From: Aquatica leii | Taxonomy: Eukaryota > Arthropoda > Insecta > Coleoptera > Lampyridae | Direction of reading: 5' to 3' | Assembly: GCA_035610365.1 (NCBI GenBank) | Contig: CM069434.1 | Location: 104,582,806-104,646,805 of the forward strand | Length of the DNA: 64,000 bases | Shown here: one piece after another, positions 35,896 through 47,739 of the stretch | Layout of the letters: every line of letters begins with the position of its first letter | Numbering within the stretch: position 1 is the first letter of the stretch | Notes under the pieces: generated by a model | Database searches by the model: none | What the model saw: the letters and a program-made list of their open reading frames with translations, nothing else | What the model was told of the DNA's origin: nothing | Made by a program: the position numbers and the translations under genes

Positions 35896-37187
35896 ATGTC
35901 TATCGATAGACACGTAAAATTAGTGCAAATGGAAGCCTCCGAACTAGCTGAGGATTTAAATACGTTCGAAAAATCCTTAGTAGAAGTTTTAAATACAAAA
36001 GACTTTTCAAAATTAAATATCTTAAAAATTTCATTATCAGAATTGTGTAGTTCAAAAGATCAATATTGCAAAATTTATAGAGAATTATAGTTTGCGACGA
36101 CAATGTCCCCGCTGATTTATTAAGCAGCAAAGAATTCAAAAACAAATTAATCGAACTACAAGATTCATTAAATGCATTGCAAAATGAGTATAGTCAAAAC
36201 GATAAGTTGCAAGGTGTTGGAGAACAATCTAAATTCAATAAAACCACAAACCAGTTTAATCATAATCCACTTCCACCGCTAACATTACCGAAGTTCAGAG
36301 GCGATTTCACAGAATTTCGTTCATTTGAAGACAGTTTCAATTCAATTATATGTAATTTAAGTTTATCAGATGTTCAAAAATTTTCTTATTTAAAAACATG
36401 TCTCATTGGTGAAGCCGCGAATGCTGTTTTCGGTCTATAAATAACAAATCAAAATTATAACGTTGCGTGGCAAATATTAAAAGATCGCTACGACAAACCG
36501 AAGTTAATAATTCAACAACACATTAAAAATATTTTCGAAATTAAAACGGTAACGAAAAAATCAGCTAAATATTTAAAAGAATTTCTAGATACGTTAAATA
36601 AAAATTTGTTGTCTCTTCAAAATTTAAATGTAACTAATGAACAATTGGCAGGTGCATTTTTAGCATTCATCGTTTCAAACAAAATTGATAACGAATCTAA
36701 AGAAAAACTTAAACAATATCGTCCTAATGACGTTTTAACAATTGCCGAGGTCATTCACTTTTTGCAAGAAAGAGTAAAATTCCTAATAGATATTGACATA
36801 GATAATGTAGTTGACGGAAGGTCGCTTTCATACAATAAACAGTTTCAAAAACAAGAAAACACTGCAATCCTTGTTACCACAAGTAACACACAAAAGAAAT
36901 TTACCTGCGTACTTTGTAAAGGGGATCATACAATACAGCATTGTGAAAATTTTCGAAGTTTAAACCCTGAGTTACGATTACAAAAAATTCAATATTTGCG
37001 TCTTTGTAGAAATTGTTTGTTGCATGATGAAAATAAATTATGCAGATCTAGTTTTAAATGTAGAATTTGTAACAAAGCTCACCACTCTCTGCTCCACATA
37101 CAAAAAGACCAATTAAACCCGAAACTAGTATTGCCGGTCACAATAAATTCTCAAGTGCTTCGCATAAAAACGAAGAAATCGTTGTAG
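35896..37187 (+). pseudogene. gag: BEL Gag (DUF1759-type capsid and zinc knuckles)
   Basis: An N-terminal helical part begins at 35,896 (MSIDRHVKLVQMEASELAED). The frame breaks at about 36,090 and continues two frames over (SSKEFKNKLIELQDSLNALQ). The capsid-type block LPPLTLPKFRGDFTEFRSFE (about 36,268-36,330) is the DUF1759 signature. A TAA at 36,438 interrupts AVFGL/ITNQNYNVAWQILKDRY. The knuckle region follows: CVLCKGDHTIQHC (about 36,905), CRNCLLHDE, CRICNKAHHSLLH (about 37,065-37,100). It is a defective version of a roughly 430-residue Gag. Confidence 0.85.
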
Positions 37188-37363
37188 CGGAAATCCATCC
37201 CGAACCCGTACTTTCTTGTCAAACGTTTACACATAATAAACATATCACTTTATTATCAACAATAAAAGTTCAAGTTAAAGATTGATGAAGGCCGTATGCA
37301 TGTAGTTAAAGGTATTCTAGACAATGGTGCGCAACAAAATTTGATTTCCAAAAGACTAGCATC
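37188..37363 (+). pseudogene. BEL aspartic protease, 5' half
   Basis: Reads HKNEEIVVAEIHPEPVLSCQ then GRMHVVKGILDNGAQQNLIS and KRLAS, the DUF1758-type retropepsin start. The active site reads DNGA in place of the usual DSGS/DTGA. The gene is cut inside RLAS by the P-like insertion and resumes as KLNLSKQHVSLQIAGL at 41,281, with the 8-bp CTAGCATC duplicated. Confidence 0.8.
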
Positions 37364-37628
37364 ATTGAATAATAAATGTAAGAAGAAATGCAACTTAAGG
37401 GGCGATATCGTATCGACTGCTTGGATCGAGATATAGAGGTCGCCACGTTAGTATTGGATCGAGATTTTTCAGTTCTTGCGTGTCTGTCGACTTGTAAACT
37501 TCGGAATTGAATTGAAAGTTTTTCTTGGGTTAACATTGCGATACGATTTTTGAAATTCTGGTAGTAGTAATGTTTGTTTGAACTTTTGTTTAGTTTAAGT
37601 GTAAATATATTATTGATTTATTTTTAAA

Positions 37629-37905
37629 ATGGGAAAAGTTACAGATCACGGTTGTGTTTATATTAATTGTGAAAATAATAATACCGAAAACAAAGGTACT
37701 AGTTTTCTTAAGTTTTTTTATTAGTGATAAAGTGCGTGCTAAAGAATGTTAGAAAAACTGTGGAAATATAAACATTGCCACAATGGACTTGGAAGATTTA
37801 AAACAAAAGAAGATTTGTGAGAAGCATCTTCGGAGATAATGTATAGCAACAAAAGGAAATTTTAAACACACTGCAGTTCTTGTTCTACACCTTCAATCAG
37901 GTAAA
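37629..37905 (+). pseudogene. THAP zinc-finger exon of P-like transposase
   Basis: ATG at 37,629. C2CH THAP signature: GCVYINCENNN, KGTSFLKFF, then after a one-frame slip KNCGNINIATMDL, KKICEKHLR and the AVPTL-like box HTAVLVLHL. It ends at a CAG|GTAAAT splice-donor-like sequence at about 37,900. THAP domains bind DNA at P-element internal sites. Stops after FLKFF show that this copy cannot be translated. Confidence 0.7.
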
Positions 37906-37909
37906 TATT

Positions 37910-39790
37910 TTTAAATTTTTTTTTCTACCAAACGTTTAAAAATGGTTTAAATTAGCATCGGAGAATCTCCTTGTCCGGATTCTTCTTCTTCTTGTTGCAC
38001 TTAATTGTACAATAACTTAAAATAATTACTGTAAATCAGTAGCTGAGATCGCTATTATTTTCTACGATCAATGATCGCAATCATGGTATTTAGAATTAAT
38101 TAGTAATCGACTGTTGCTAAAAAGTCGCTCGTGTAAAGTTAGTCATAAATCTAGCCATAAACATTCGATTTTCGTTTTCCGGGATACAATAACGTTTGGA
38201 GTATTGAAAATCAACATATCTAAGTATTTTTTAATATTGTTTTTAAACAATAAATTAATTAAAATTTGTTCATATTTAGATTTAAAAAAAATATTTACAA
38301 AAATTCACAGAAAATAGATACTACTGTGATGTTTTTTTTCGACATGATGTGCTATTTGAATTCTGATGCAAACTTACGAACAAATAGTTTAAAGCATTAA
38401 TAAACAACATATTAAAAAATAAGTGTCGTTCTTTCGTAAATTAAATGTTTTTATTTGAAATTGACCCTGAAAAGATTGTTGAGTAATTAGTAATAACTCG
38501 TGTTGATATTTGTCTCAAACATAAGATTTATGTATTAAAAATAAATTTGCAATTCTTTTCAAATACGTATTGTCATTTGTAGTTAATGCTTATTGTTTTT
38601 AACTTCCTGTGTTTTTATGATTTACCTTGGTGTTTATATAAAGCTAGGTTTTTCCCTAAATGCTGAATGTGTGACACAAATTTTACAAACGTTCTTTCCT
38701 AGAAGAGTTTTCTAATTCTCTTTGAAAAGAATGCATTGTTAAATTTCTGTAAACAAAAAAAATATAATTCAATGTTTAAATTCATGTTACTTTTGTATTA
38801 AAAAATCTGTATGTGGTTTAAAATTCTTACGAGGAAAAGAGCAAAGGGGTTATTTACCTACAAAATTTTACGATTTTCCGTGAACTACCTGCATACTTAA
38901 AGTTTATTATACATTTATTAAAGTAAATATTATAGTGTTATATTAGTCTTATTTGTTTATGCGACAATTAAAAGTATTAATTTCTTTTCCACAACCGCAA
39001 TTGTTATTTTATAAGCGATCAATGATTGCGATCGTTATTGTACAGACGCTCGATATCGCGATCATTATTTTGCATAATGATCGATTCATCGTAATTGCAT
39101 AATCGCTCTGGCCATTGCTTTAAATGCTTTTTGTTGATGTTGGCATGTCGAATAAAAATATCGTTTTTGTAAATGTTAGGGCCGCATTTCTGTAGCACCT
39201 TGTCTAATAAATACTTAGTTTTTTAAAAAATAAAAAAAATTATAAACAAAATTCTTTTATGTTTATTTTAGCATGCTGAAAGCACTTCAATACAAATCCA
39301 ACAATACATAAAATATTTTTACAATTGTTTAAAAAAAATCGCAAAAATTTTGAAAATACTAATACTAATTGCATTTTCAAAACTTTATTTTTAAAATACT
39401 ATCAACTTAATTTTTTTTTTACTTTTTGGGCTTATTTAGTATAATTTTTTACAGAAGCTGTAATTGTTGATATGAACATCAACCTAAGATACTCAAATGT
39501 AGTAGTTTCTCAAACATATGGAAGAAAACGTCGATTGTTATTTATTGATGACGATCGTGAAGACGAATAAATTTATTCTTTGTACAGCTCCAGTTCACTA
39601 AACGAAGGTATAAGTAGACAAGCAATAATACGTAATTTTTTTAATATATGTTTTATAGTTGAAGATACGTCCTATAATATTTTGAAGATATCGGAACGAC
39701 CACAGTGGGTTCTCAAATTCGTCAAGTTTTGACTAAACTACGCAACATAGTGATACAAATGGATTCTCCGTCAAAAATCCTTTTAAACGA
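37910..39790. other. P-like interior: intron-like AT-rich DNA with a possible second exon
   Basis: Mostly AT-rich. At 39,455-39,607 an open stretch (VVVSQTYGRKRRLLFIDDD) is preceded by TTTTTTACAG and followed by GGTATAAG, consistent with a small transposase exon, but there is no family motif to confirm it. Confidence 0.35.
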
Positions 39791-39796
39791 TTAATT

Positions 39797-40812
39797 CGTC
39801 AATTATTCTTTCAGAAATTTAACATTAATTTTAATTTAAAATTATTTAAATTACCAGTCCACTAATAACAAATTCGTTTACATATGTTTCGAGCTTTAAA
39901 ATAATGATGCTCATCTTCAGAAAATCTACAAAAAAAATACAAAAAATGTCATATCTTTTCCAAAATATTATTTTTTGTAAGAAAATTTGGTGTTCAGAAA
40001 TATATTTACTTTCTAAATTGTTTAAGAAGATTTCAGTAAAAATAAGTGATAAATTTGATAATCAATTTTTTAAACAAAATCTAGGTCTTTCAATGGGTTC
40101 TCCTTTATCACTTTTCTCAATTTTTTTAAGAAATTAAGTAAAGGTAACGATTTCAAGATTTTTTTTCTAATGAAATATTTATTTAATTTTTAAGCTACTT
40201 AAAGGTAGTAAAAATAAAGCTATTTAAGCTGTATAGTTGTTTCTGAAAGGTGGTTTACAGTTCCTTTAGAGCTTCTTTAAAACTTTGCTAGTACCACAAA
40301 GAGCTGTATAAGCCCGATTTTAATGCATTAAAGGAGCTACCTAACAGCAACATAACTGAGGAATTTTTAGCTACTTAAACGCTTCATGGAGGTTTTAGTT
40401 TTTTCACAAACCACTTAAAAGTGTTCTAAAGAGTAACTTTAAAAGCTAAAGCAGTTATAAAAAAGCCGGTTTTAGCTGCAATTTGCTCACTGGGAAATTC
40501 TTCAATTACTAGAGTTCATTTATATTAAAATATCAAATAATTTTTTGTTGAACTAGCAAACCAATTTCAATTACGATTTTAAACTTAAATTTTTTATATT
40601 TGTTTCTAAATTGCACCATCTTCCTTTTTTAAATAATTAACGTTTAACATTTTGTAAAACTTACATTTTTTTAATTATCTAGTTACAAATTTTTAGATTT
40701 GAGATTGTTCGAAAAAATGTAAGTTAAATATCTTTTTGTAATCTTTACTTTTTATAAGTTTTATAATTTATTATTGGTGGACTGGTAATTTGAATAATTT
40801 TAAAAATTGACG
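39797..40812. mobile_element. Inverted-repeat-bounded Penelope-like fragment
   Basis: The inverted pair ATTTAAATTACCAGTCCACT (39,843-39,862) and GTGGACTGGTAATTTGAAT (40,777-40,795), with outer CGTCAATT/AATTGACG, bounds about 1 kb. Inside, CATATGTTTCGAGC ... GCTCATCTTCAG (39,880-39,920) resembles Penelope terminal sequence, and the frame at 39,904-40,137 reads NQFFKQNLGLSMGSPLS, matching the Penelope RT block YKQxxGLPMGSPLSP. The rest of the RT is missing. Confidence 0.5.
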
Positions 40813-41242
40813 AATAATAACAATAAATCCCCATAACAATTTTCTTTTAATTTAATTTCCATTGTTTTAGTTATTTCTATGTTTTCGATTTATATTTTAC
40901 AAAAATAAATAAATATTTGAATATACATATTTTTTTGTTTTCTTAAATATAAAGCATGATATTGTTTAAGTTTATTTGACATTGACTTGTGTCGTAACAA
41001 TACAAGCTATTGTTTATGATATTAACCTGTTTTGAACAGGTAAACGGTAAAGTAAACACAAATATAACAAAAGGTTCTAACTGGTACTTCATAAGAAATA
41101 AGTAAGTTCGCAAAATAGAAACCACGATTTTGCAGATGGCAGCAGGTCTTAGTCTATTAGTTTATGAAAAGAGGGGGTACAGACGGGTAAAAAAAAGAGA
41201 AACAAGAGAGATAAAACTACAGTACGATTTTTAACACACTAG

Positions 41243-43249
41243 TTGCGCCTCTTCTTAAATTATTACTCAATGCTAGCATCTAAATTAAACTTATCAAAAC
41301 AACATGTTTCATTACAAATTGCAGGACTCCACTCCGATCCAATTAATATAACAGAATCTATGCGTTTAGAATTGCAATCCATTCACAATAATTACAAACT
41401 AAATGTAAATTGCCTAATTGTGTCAGACGTTATTGCAAAAATTCCTATAGTCCCGTTCGATATATCAAATTTGCCAATTCCAGTTAACGTTAAACTTGCT
41501 GATGATGCGTTCAATGTACCCGATAATATTGATATATTAGTAGGCGCTGCACATTTTTTTTATCTCTTGGGTAGCAAACAAATTTCACTTGGTTGCAATT
41601 TACCAATTTTGCAACAAACTAAGTTAGGGTACATAGTCACAGGTTTCATTGATCCCACACGAAAGGCTAAAACCGACGATATTTCTGTAGTAAACCTTTG
41701 TCTCTCTGATAATCAATTGCACGATAGCGTTAGCAACTTCTTTAAGTTAGAGGAAGTTCAGAGGAACCATTTGAAATCTCTTTTATCCAAGGAAGAGCAG
41801 GAGTGCGAGCAACATTTTGATGATAACGTTACCAGAGATCACACTGGACGGTTTACGGTAGCCATTCCTTTTAATAAACAACTCGAAAATCTCGGAAATT
41901 CCTTTGCAACCGCATTACGTAGATTCACTACTTTAGAGAAACGCCTTTCAAAAAATTCTAGGGTTAAAAGGCTATACTCCGAGTTTATGACGGAATATGT
42001 TCATCTTCGACACATGACTCTGTTGCCTGCTTTAAATCAAAATCTAGCGAAATATTTTTTACCCCATTTTGAAGTCGTTCGAGAAAATGCTCTAACCACC
42101 AAGCTGCGAGTGGTATTTGACGGTAGTTCCGCTACTGACAATGCAACGTCTTTGAATGATTGCCAGCTGTTAGGTCCAGTTATTCAAGATTCATTGTTTG
42201 CTATTCTTCTTCGATTTAGAGGTTTTCAAATAGCGCTGGTCGCTGATTGCGAAAAGATGTATAGACAGATTCTGGTTGATTCAAAGCAGCGTCGTTATCA
42301 ATGTATCCTTTGGAGAGAGAATCCCCAAGATGCAATTCAAGTTTATGAACTAAACACTGTCACGTATGGGTTAAAGAGTTCATCTTACCTTACCACCAAG
42401 TGTTTGCAACGCTTAGGATTTGAAAATATCTTTTATTACCCAAACGCTGCTGAGCAGCTGTTATCGCAAATGTACATTGATGATTTTCTAGGAGGTGCTG
42501 ACTCAGTTGCCGAAGCTATACAACTTCGTGCTCAAGTTACCTCTATATTAGCACAGGGAAATATTACCTTGCGAAAGTTTTTGTCAAACGACCCTACAGT
42601 ACTACCAAGAGGCAATGAAGAATCTATTGACTGCTTTACAGTGCCCATTCACAATGGCGAAAGTGCAAAAGCATTGGGTGTGAAATGGAATCCTACCAAA
42701 GATAGCCTTCATTTTTCATTTGACTTAGAACCGCAAAACACAAAAATCACTAAACGTGTTCTTCTATCAATTATTTCAAAATTATTTGATCCTCTTGGTT
42801 TGCTTTCTCCGTTAGTCGTACGCGGAAAAATTCTTGTTCAGCAAATATGGAAACAGCAATTGGGTTGGGACACTGAGCTCCCTTGCGAATTTCAAACTAA
42901 ATTTTTTTATTTTTTGCAAGAATTGCACCAAATTGATAAGTTTTCAATTCCTAGAACAATAGTTTTGCCAAATCCTTTGAACGTGCAATTGCACGGTTTT
43001 GCGGATGCTAGCACAGTAGCGTATGGAGCTTGCATTTTCATTCGTTCCATTAATTTGCACGGAGTGCGAGTTGCACTCTTATGTTCAAAATCTAAAGTTG
43101 CACCAATAAAATCGACGGTTACTATACCAAAATTGGAATTATGCGCTAATGTGTTGTTAGCTGAATTATATTATAACGTTAACCATTCAATCAATTTCAA
43201 AATCAATCGCTCTTTTTTGTGGTCGGATTCTCAAATAGCCCTTGACTGA
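41243..43249 (+). pseudogene. pol: BEL Pol part 1: protease C-terminus, RT, RNase H
   Basis: The genuine BEL frame starts after the P-like element at 41,281 (the first 12 or so codons of the open frame belong to the transposon). It reads QIAGLHSDPINIT and QQTKLGYIVTGFID, then the A17-type region, RT with TTKLRVVFDGSSATDN, VADCEKMYRQI and the catalytic MYIDDFLGGAD (about 42,470-42,502), and RNase H-like LHGFADASTVAYGACIFIR (about 42,990). It ends at TGA 43,247-43,249 in a position (SQIALD-stop-IKSTPN) where the family usually has Trp, so TGG to TGA is likely. The same frame continues beyond. Confidence 0.9.
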
Positions 43250-45049
43250 ATAAAATCCACCCCAAACAAGTTTAAGGTTTTTGTTGCAAACAGAATCGCC
43301 ACCATCCAAGAGTTAACTAATAAAGATATGTGGAACCATGTTCCTACTCAGCATAACCCTGCTGATTTAATTTCGAGGGGTACGAGTGTTTCTGCGTTAG
43401 ACGCTGATAGCCTTTGGTGTAAAGGACCACAGTTTTTGTGGGAACCAGAATCCGCTTGGCCTTTGCAAGGTACGTTGATCAAGGATCAATTGCCTGAAAC
43501 GAAATCTACTGTAAATCTTTTAGCTACTACGCCAGAAAACGATACCCTAGGCAATCTAATCAATAAAATTTCTTGCTACTTCAAACTTCTTCGAGTTTTA
43601 GCTTATGTTAATAGGTTTATAGCCAATATTAAGATGAAAAGTAAAGATCATAATCTTAGTAATTTAAGCGTATCAGAAACCAACAATTCATTGAAACAGT
43701 TAGTAAAATTTGTACAGTCTGCATGTTTCAAAACTGAAATAAACAAATTAAGAATGGGAAATCCTGATAAAATGAATAGTTCACTTTTTTCGACCTTAAA
43801 CATTTTTCTAGATCCGCATGGTATCATAAGAGTTGGAGGAAGAATTTGCCAATCTCAATTGCATTATGACACAAAACATCCTATGTTATTGCCAAAAGAT
43901 CACAGGTTTACTTATTTGCTACTTGAATTTTATCACAATAAATTTTTGCATTGCGGCTCTAACCAATTATCAGCTGTAGTTAGATCAAAGTTCTGGGTGT
44001 TAGCCGGTAGAAATACATGCATCAAAGTAGTAAGAAAATGTTTAAGATGCTTTAAATATTCGCCAACACCATGCAAAACTAAAATAGGTAGTTTGCCGCC
44101 GCAAAGATTGACGGCATATAAGTCTTGTTTTGAACATACTGGCTGTGATTTTACAGGTCATTTTTTAATAAAAAGCGGATACACAAAAAGGGCATCATTT
44201 GTCAAAGCTTATGTTTGCTTGTTTATTTGCACAGTTACAAAAGCTATCCATTTGGAGCTTGTAACAAGTCTAACTTCAAATGCCTTTATTGAAGCCTTTA
44301 AGAGGTTTATAGCGCGTAGAGGCAAACCCTCTCACGTGTATTCTGATAATGGCAGCAATTTTGTTTGCTGTGCCAACACAATGAAAGAATTTTATGCAAA
44401 ATTTAAAACTCAAAATTTCAAAAATAATATATTAGAATATTCATTATCTGAATCTATTGAATGGCATTTTATTCCGCCCAGATCTCCGCATTTTGGAGGG
44501 CTATGGGAGAGCAATATTCGGCGAGTAAAGGATCACTTATATAAAGTGTTGAAAGATACAAAGTTTAATTATCAATGTTTTCACACTGTATTGTGTCAAA
44601 TAGAAAGTGTACTCAATTCACGTCCTTTGGCTCCGTTATCAAATGATCCAAATGATCCTTTACCTTTGACTCCGTTTCATTTTTTAACCGGCAAGGCAGC
44701 AGAAGCAATACCGGAACCAAAGTTAATAGGCGTTCCAGAGAACCGACTCAACCAATTTCAATTAAGATCAAGATTACTTGAACATTTCTGGAAAAGGTGG
44801 TATAAAGAAGTGCTTTCCGAGTATCAAAGGGCTTCTCGTGTCTCCCACCAATCTACAACGAACCTAAATGTTGGCGACTTAGTAGTTCTCATAGATGAAC
44901 AAGTGCCTAAGCTCCAATGGCCTTTGGGAAGAATTTTCGCTGTTCATCCAGGTCCTGATGGGATTGTGCGTGTTGTAACCATTAAACTAGCCAATGGTAA
45001 ACTAACTAAGCGTGCTGTAAGAAAGGTGTGTCGGTTACCGATAGATTAG
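43250..45049 (+). pseudogene. pol: BEL Pol part 2: integrase
   Basis: In the same frame as part 1. FKVFVANRIATIQEL and HNPADLISRG close the RNase H region. Integrase then follows: a zinc-binding segment with FYHNKFLHCGSNQL and CLRCFKY, the core with D in GCDFTGHF (about 44,147), D in YSDNGSNFVC (about 44,345) and E in GGLWESNIRRVK (about 44,510), and the C-terminal DUF5641-like module (VGDLVVLIDE, WPLGRIFAVHPG, RAVRKVCRLPI). Catalytic residues are intact. Stop TAG at 45,047. Confidence 0.9.
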
Positions 45050-45228
45050 CAAAGTGTTTGTGCGCAATATTAACATTCCTTTGGAAAAGTTTAGAATAGT
45101 TACAGTTTATTTAACTTTTTTTAAAAATATATGTAAACACTGAGCTTGAAAAATTAAGCTTTTGTAAATATTATACTCTAGTTTAGGTTTAAATTTTAGA
45201 AATATTATATATTTCAAGGCAGCCGGTA

Positions 45229-45463
45229 TGGTGCTAACTTGCAGCATATGCATAAAAGGGAAGGGTAGGAATGCAGGTACGAGCGAAAGTTGACAGATGA
45301 GAGAGAGAGTGTCATGCTTGCGCTGCTAGTAGAAGTATGTGTTAAATTTGCAACAATAATAAATAAATAGTACAGTCCACTCGTTTTCTTTAATTGCAAA
45401 AACAAATACAGAAGAAGGGGTATTTCGAGTAAAAATAAGAGCAAGAAACCCAACTTCGCTTCA
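45229..45463 (+). repeat. 3' LTR of BEL element
   Basis: 235 bp. Differs from the 5' LTR at four positions (for example GAAAGTTG versus GAAGGTTG, and ATAAGAGC versus ATAATTGC). Followed by GTTGG. Confidence 0.93.
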
Positions 45464-45484
45464 GTTGGTCCGGTTTATGTAAAA

Positions 45485-45945
45485 GTTGTACCGGATATGC
45501 ATCTTAGAGTTAAGCGGATTAACAAATAACTCACTTATTAGTGTTGTGTTGTCAATGAAAGTGCGGTAATGCTTATTTTAAAGACATTTAATAGTATTGA
45601 TCGTATTGACATCTATAAATATACCTTGAGGTTATGGCCTTTTGTTTGTCGTATAAATACAAAAAGGTGATTACCATTATTAAATTGTATATGTGTTTCT
45701 TAAAATCATACGAGGAGATTTAAATATTACTCTGAAACAAGCGTTTTATGAAACCACAACTGCTTTTATCTTTTTGTACAAATTAATAAACAATTCTACC
45801 GGATACGCATCTTAGGATTAAGCGGATTAATAAATACCTCACTTATTAATAAATTTCATAATTACCTTTTGTAAATATATCATCAGGTTATGGCTTTTTG
45901 TCGTATAAATATAAATTGTTCATTTACAAAATTGTAATATAAATT
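45485..45945. repeat. Extra partial copies of the mariner subterminal repeat
   Basis: The string CCGGATA(T/C)GCATCTTAG followed by TTAAGCGGATTAA occurs at about 45,488 and again at about 45,800. After each comes a version of the subterminal block (CTTGAGGTTATGGC or ATCAGGTTATGGC, then TGTCGTATAAATA) seen at 34,860-34,910. A related inverted block (AAGCGGTTAAATGCTTCACT) is at about 47,468 on the other side. Confidence 0.65.
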
Positions 45946-45998
45946 TGGAGTTCCCAGTGGTAACATCATTGTTTATGTAATTATATTATTTTGTGAAT

Positions 45999-47225
45999 AT
46001 GCGTCGAAGATTAGGACAAATGGATTCGACCTTAGAATTATGAGGAAGTATTGTTGAGATGACACAAGCAGAAATGTCACCTCGAACAATATCACAACAT
46101 GTTGACTTATCGGTAAGCATTTTTCTAAAGTATATTTTTTACATTGCATTGCAACACCGTCAGCCTGTATTAAATATGATCACTAACAATACTATTTTAT
46201 AAGATATTTGAATCTATTAAATTGACGTCAAATTTTTAAATACATATATAATGTATAATGGCTTATAATATGGTACTAATGGAATCTAATACTAAGAACT
46301 TAACACTTTGTAGATTAGACAAGTGCGGCGATGGGTTACAAAAGGTCAGGAAGTTGGTAATAGGCCACTTGTAAGCAACAGACCACCTAAGCCTAGAATT
46401 ACTTCTCGGCAAGAAGATGCGGACATACTCGGACATTACAAAATCCTTTTACAACTTGCCAAAAAATAAAAGAAACGCTGAATATTAATTGCTCTGTTTC
46501 CACCATTCAGAGACGTTTACACGAATCAAATTTACATTGTAGAAAACCGGCAAGTAAACCTAACATTACAGAGCGTCATGCTGCAGCTCGGTTGCGCTTT
46601 TCTCGCCAATATTTAAATTTGGATTGGAGTACTGTTATCTTTACAGATGAAAAACTATTTTCTAGCACTGATCAATGTCCAACTACAGTGTGGAAACCAC
46701 AAAACACTCGTTACAATATAGAACATGTTTTGCCCAATAGGAGAAGTGGTAGAGTGACAGCTGGAGTGTGGGGGTGGATATCTCAAGCGGGTCCATGAAA
46801 GCTAGTGCAAGTGACACCACCTCGCTTTACTTCAGAGCAGTACCTAAACATTTTAGATAATATCTTGATACCTTCTGCAAGAAGAATATTTCCACAAGAT
46901 GGAAATTATTCAAGTAGTCCAGAATAATACTACTATTCATACAGCACGAATTGTTAGGGACTGGATTAAAGATCAAAACAAAGTTGAAATAATTGAATGG
47001 TCAGCGAGATCACCAGATTTGAACCCAATTGAAAATATGTGGGGTGCTATGATCAGAAACTGGGATAGTGAGATTCAGTTTAGAACACCTGAAAATATTA
47101 TCCAACATTCACAATTAGTTTGGGAACGTTTTCGGAAATCACAGATGTGTGAAAATTTAGTAAACTCTATGCAACCTAGATTAGAAACATGCATACAAAA
47201 TAATGGTTATTACACAAAATATTAA
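45999..47225 (+). pseudogene. Tc1/mariner-type transposase with an intron
   Basis: Exon 1 is 45,999-46,112 (MRRRLGQMDSTLEL, then a TGA, then TPRTIS-like helix-turn-helix sequence SPRTISQHVDLS). A GT-AG intron, 46,113-46,313, separates it from IRQVRRWVTKGQEVGNRP. Then INCSVSTIQRRLHESNLHC, and the catalytic region: IFTDEKLF (about 46,640), VVQNNTTIHTAR (about 46,915) and SPDLNPIENMWG (about 47,005-47,040). The second catalytic Asp is Asn in QNN, and frameshifts occur near 46,440 and 46,880, so it is inactive. The end is YYTKY at 47,222. Confidence 0.75.
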
Positions 47226-47739
47226 TTATTTCTATACAACTTTTGTATTGTTATTGTTTTTTATATGATAATATGTTTTTTTATTACATTATATTACTAA
47301 AATAAACTACAGCCTGAACTGTAATTATAAACGTATGCTTATTTATTAACATTTTATTAACGCAAAACTGAGTAATACCTAAATAATTAGTATTAAAATA
47401 AAGATATTATTAATGAATACGAAAATGTAATTATGATACTCATTAATAAGTGAAGCATTTAACCGCTTAAACAAAAAAAAAAGAATGTGACTATGTGAAC
47501 AAAAATTTACATTATGTTGGCACAAATATTTATTCTTACACCGAAAAATTCTGTTTTATAGTATCATTTATATTTAAACAAAATTAAAGTATAAAAGATT
47601 TACTTAATTTATAAATAATTTTGCACATACAGCAAAATATTAATAGTACCTATGTAAAACTGTTTTTATAAAATCAGTAATTAGATTATTATTTACAATT
47701 TACCTTAATTTTATACGTTCAAAATTTTACTATCAATAA

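Larger units (their letters stand above)
37364..41272 (+). mobile_element. P-like DNA transposon with THAP domain inside the BEL protease
   Basis: Ends are inverted: CATTGAATAATAA on the left and the reverse complement of the right end CATTGAGTAATAA. The 8-mer CTAGCATC occurs at 37,356-37,363 and 41,273-41,280 and only once in the implied empty BEL site, whose reading (RLASKLNLSK) makes sense. TIRs beginning CA, a 7-8-bp duplication and an N-terminal THAP zinc finger point to the P-element superfamily. The catalytic transposase core is not recognisable, so this is a decayed or internally deleted copy. It contains a nested Penelope-like fragment. Confidence 0.75.
35437..45463 (+). mobile_element. 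BEL/Pao LTR retrotransposon, split by a P-like transposon
   Basis: LTRs 35,437-35,671 and 45,229-45,463, both 235 bp, TG...CA ends, 4 differences. The 5-bp target duplication GTTGG is perfect (35,432-35,436 and 45,464-45,468). A primer-binding site and a single gag-pol order follow. A 3.9-kb P-like transposon interrupts the protease; net BEL length is about 6.1 kb, normal for the group. Several stops and frameshifts make this copy defective. No envelope gene seen. Confidence 0.92.
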
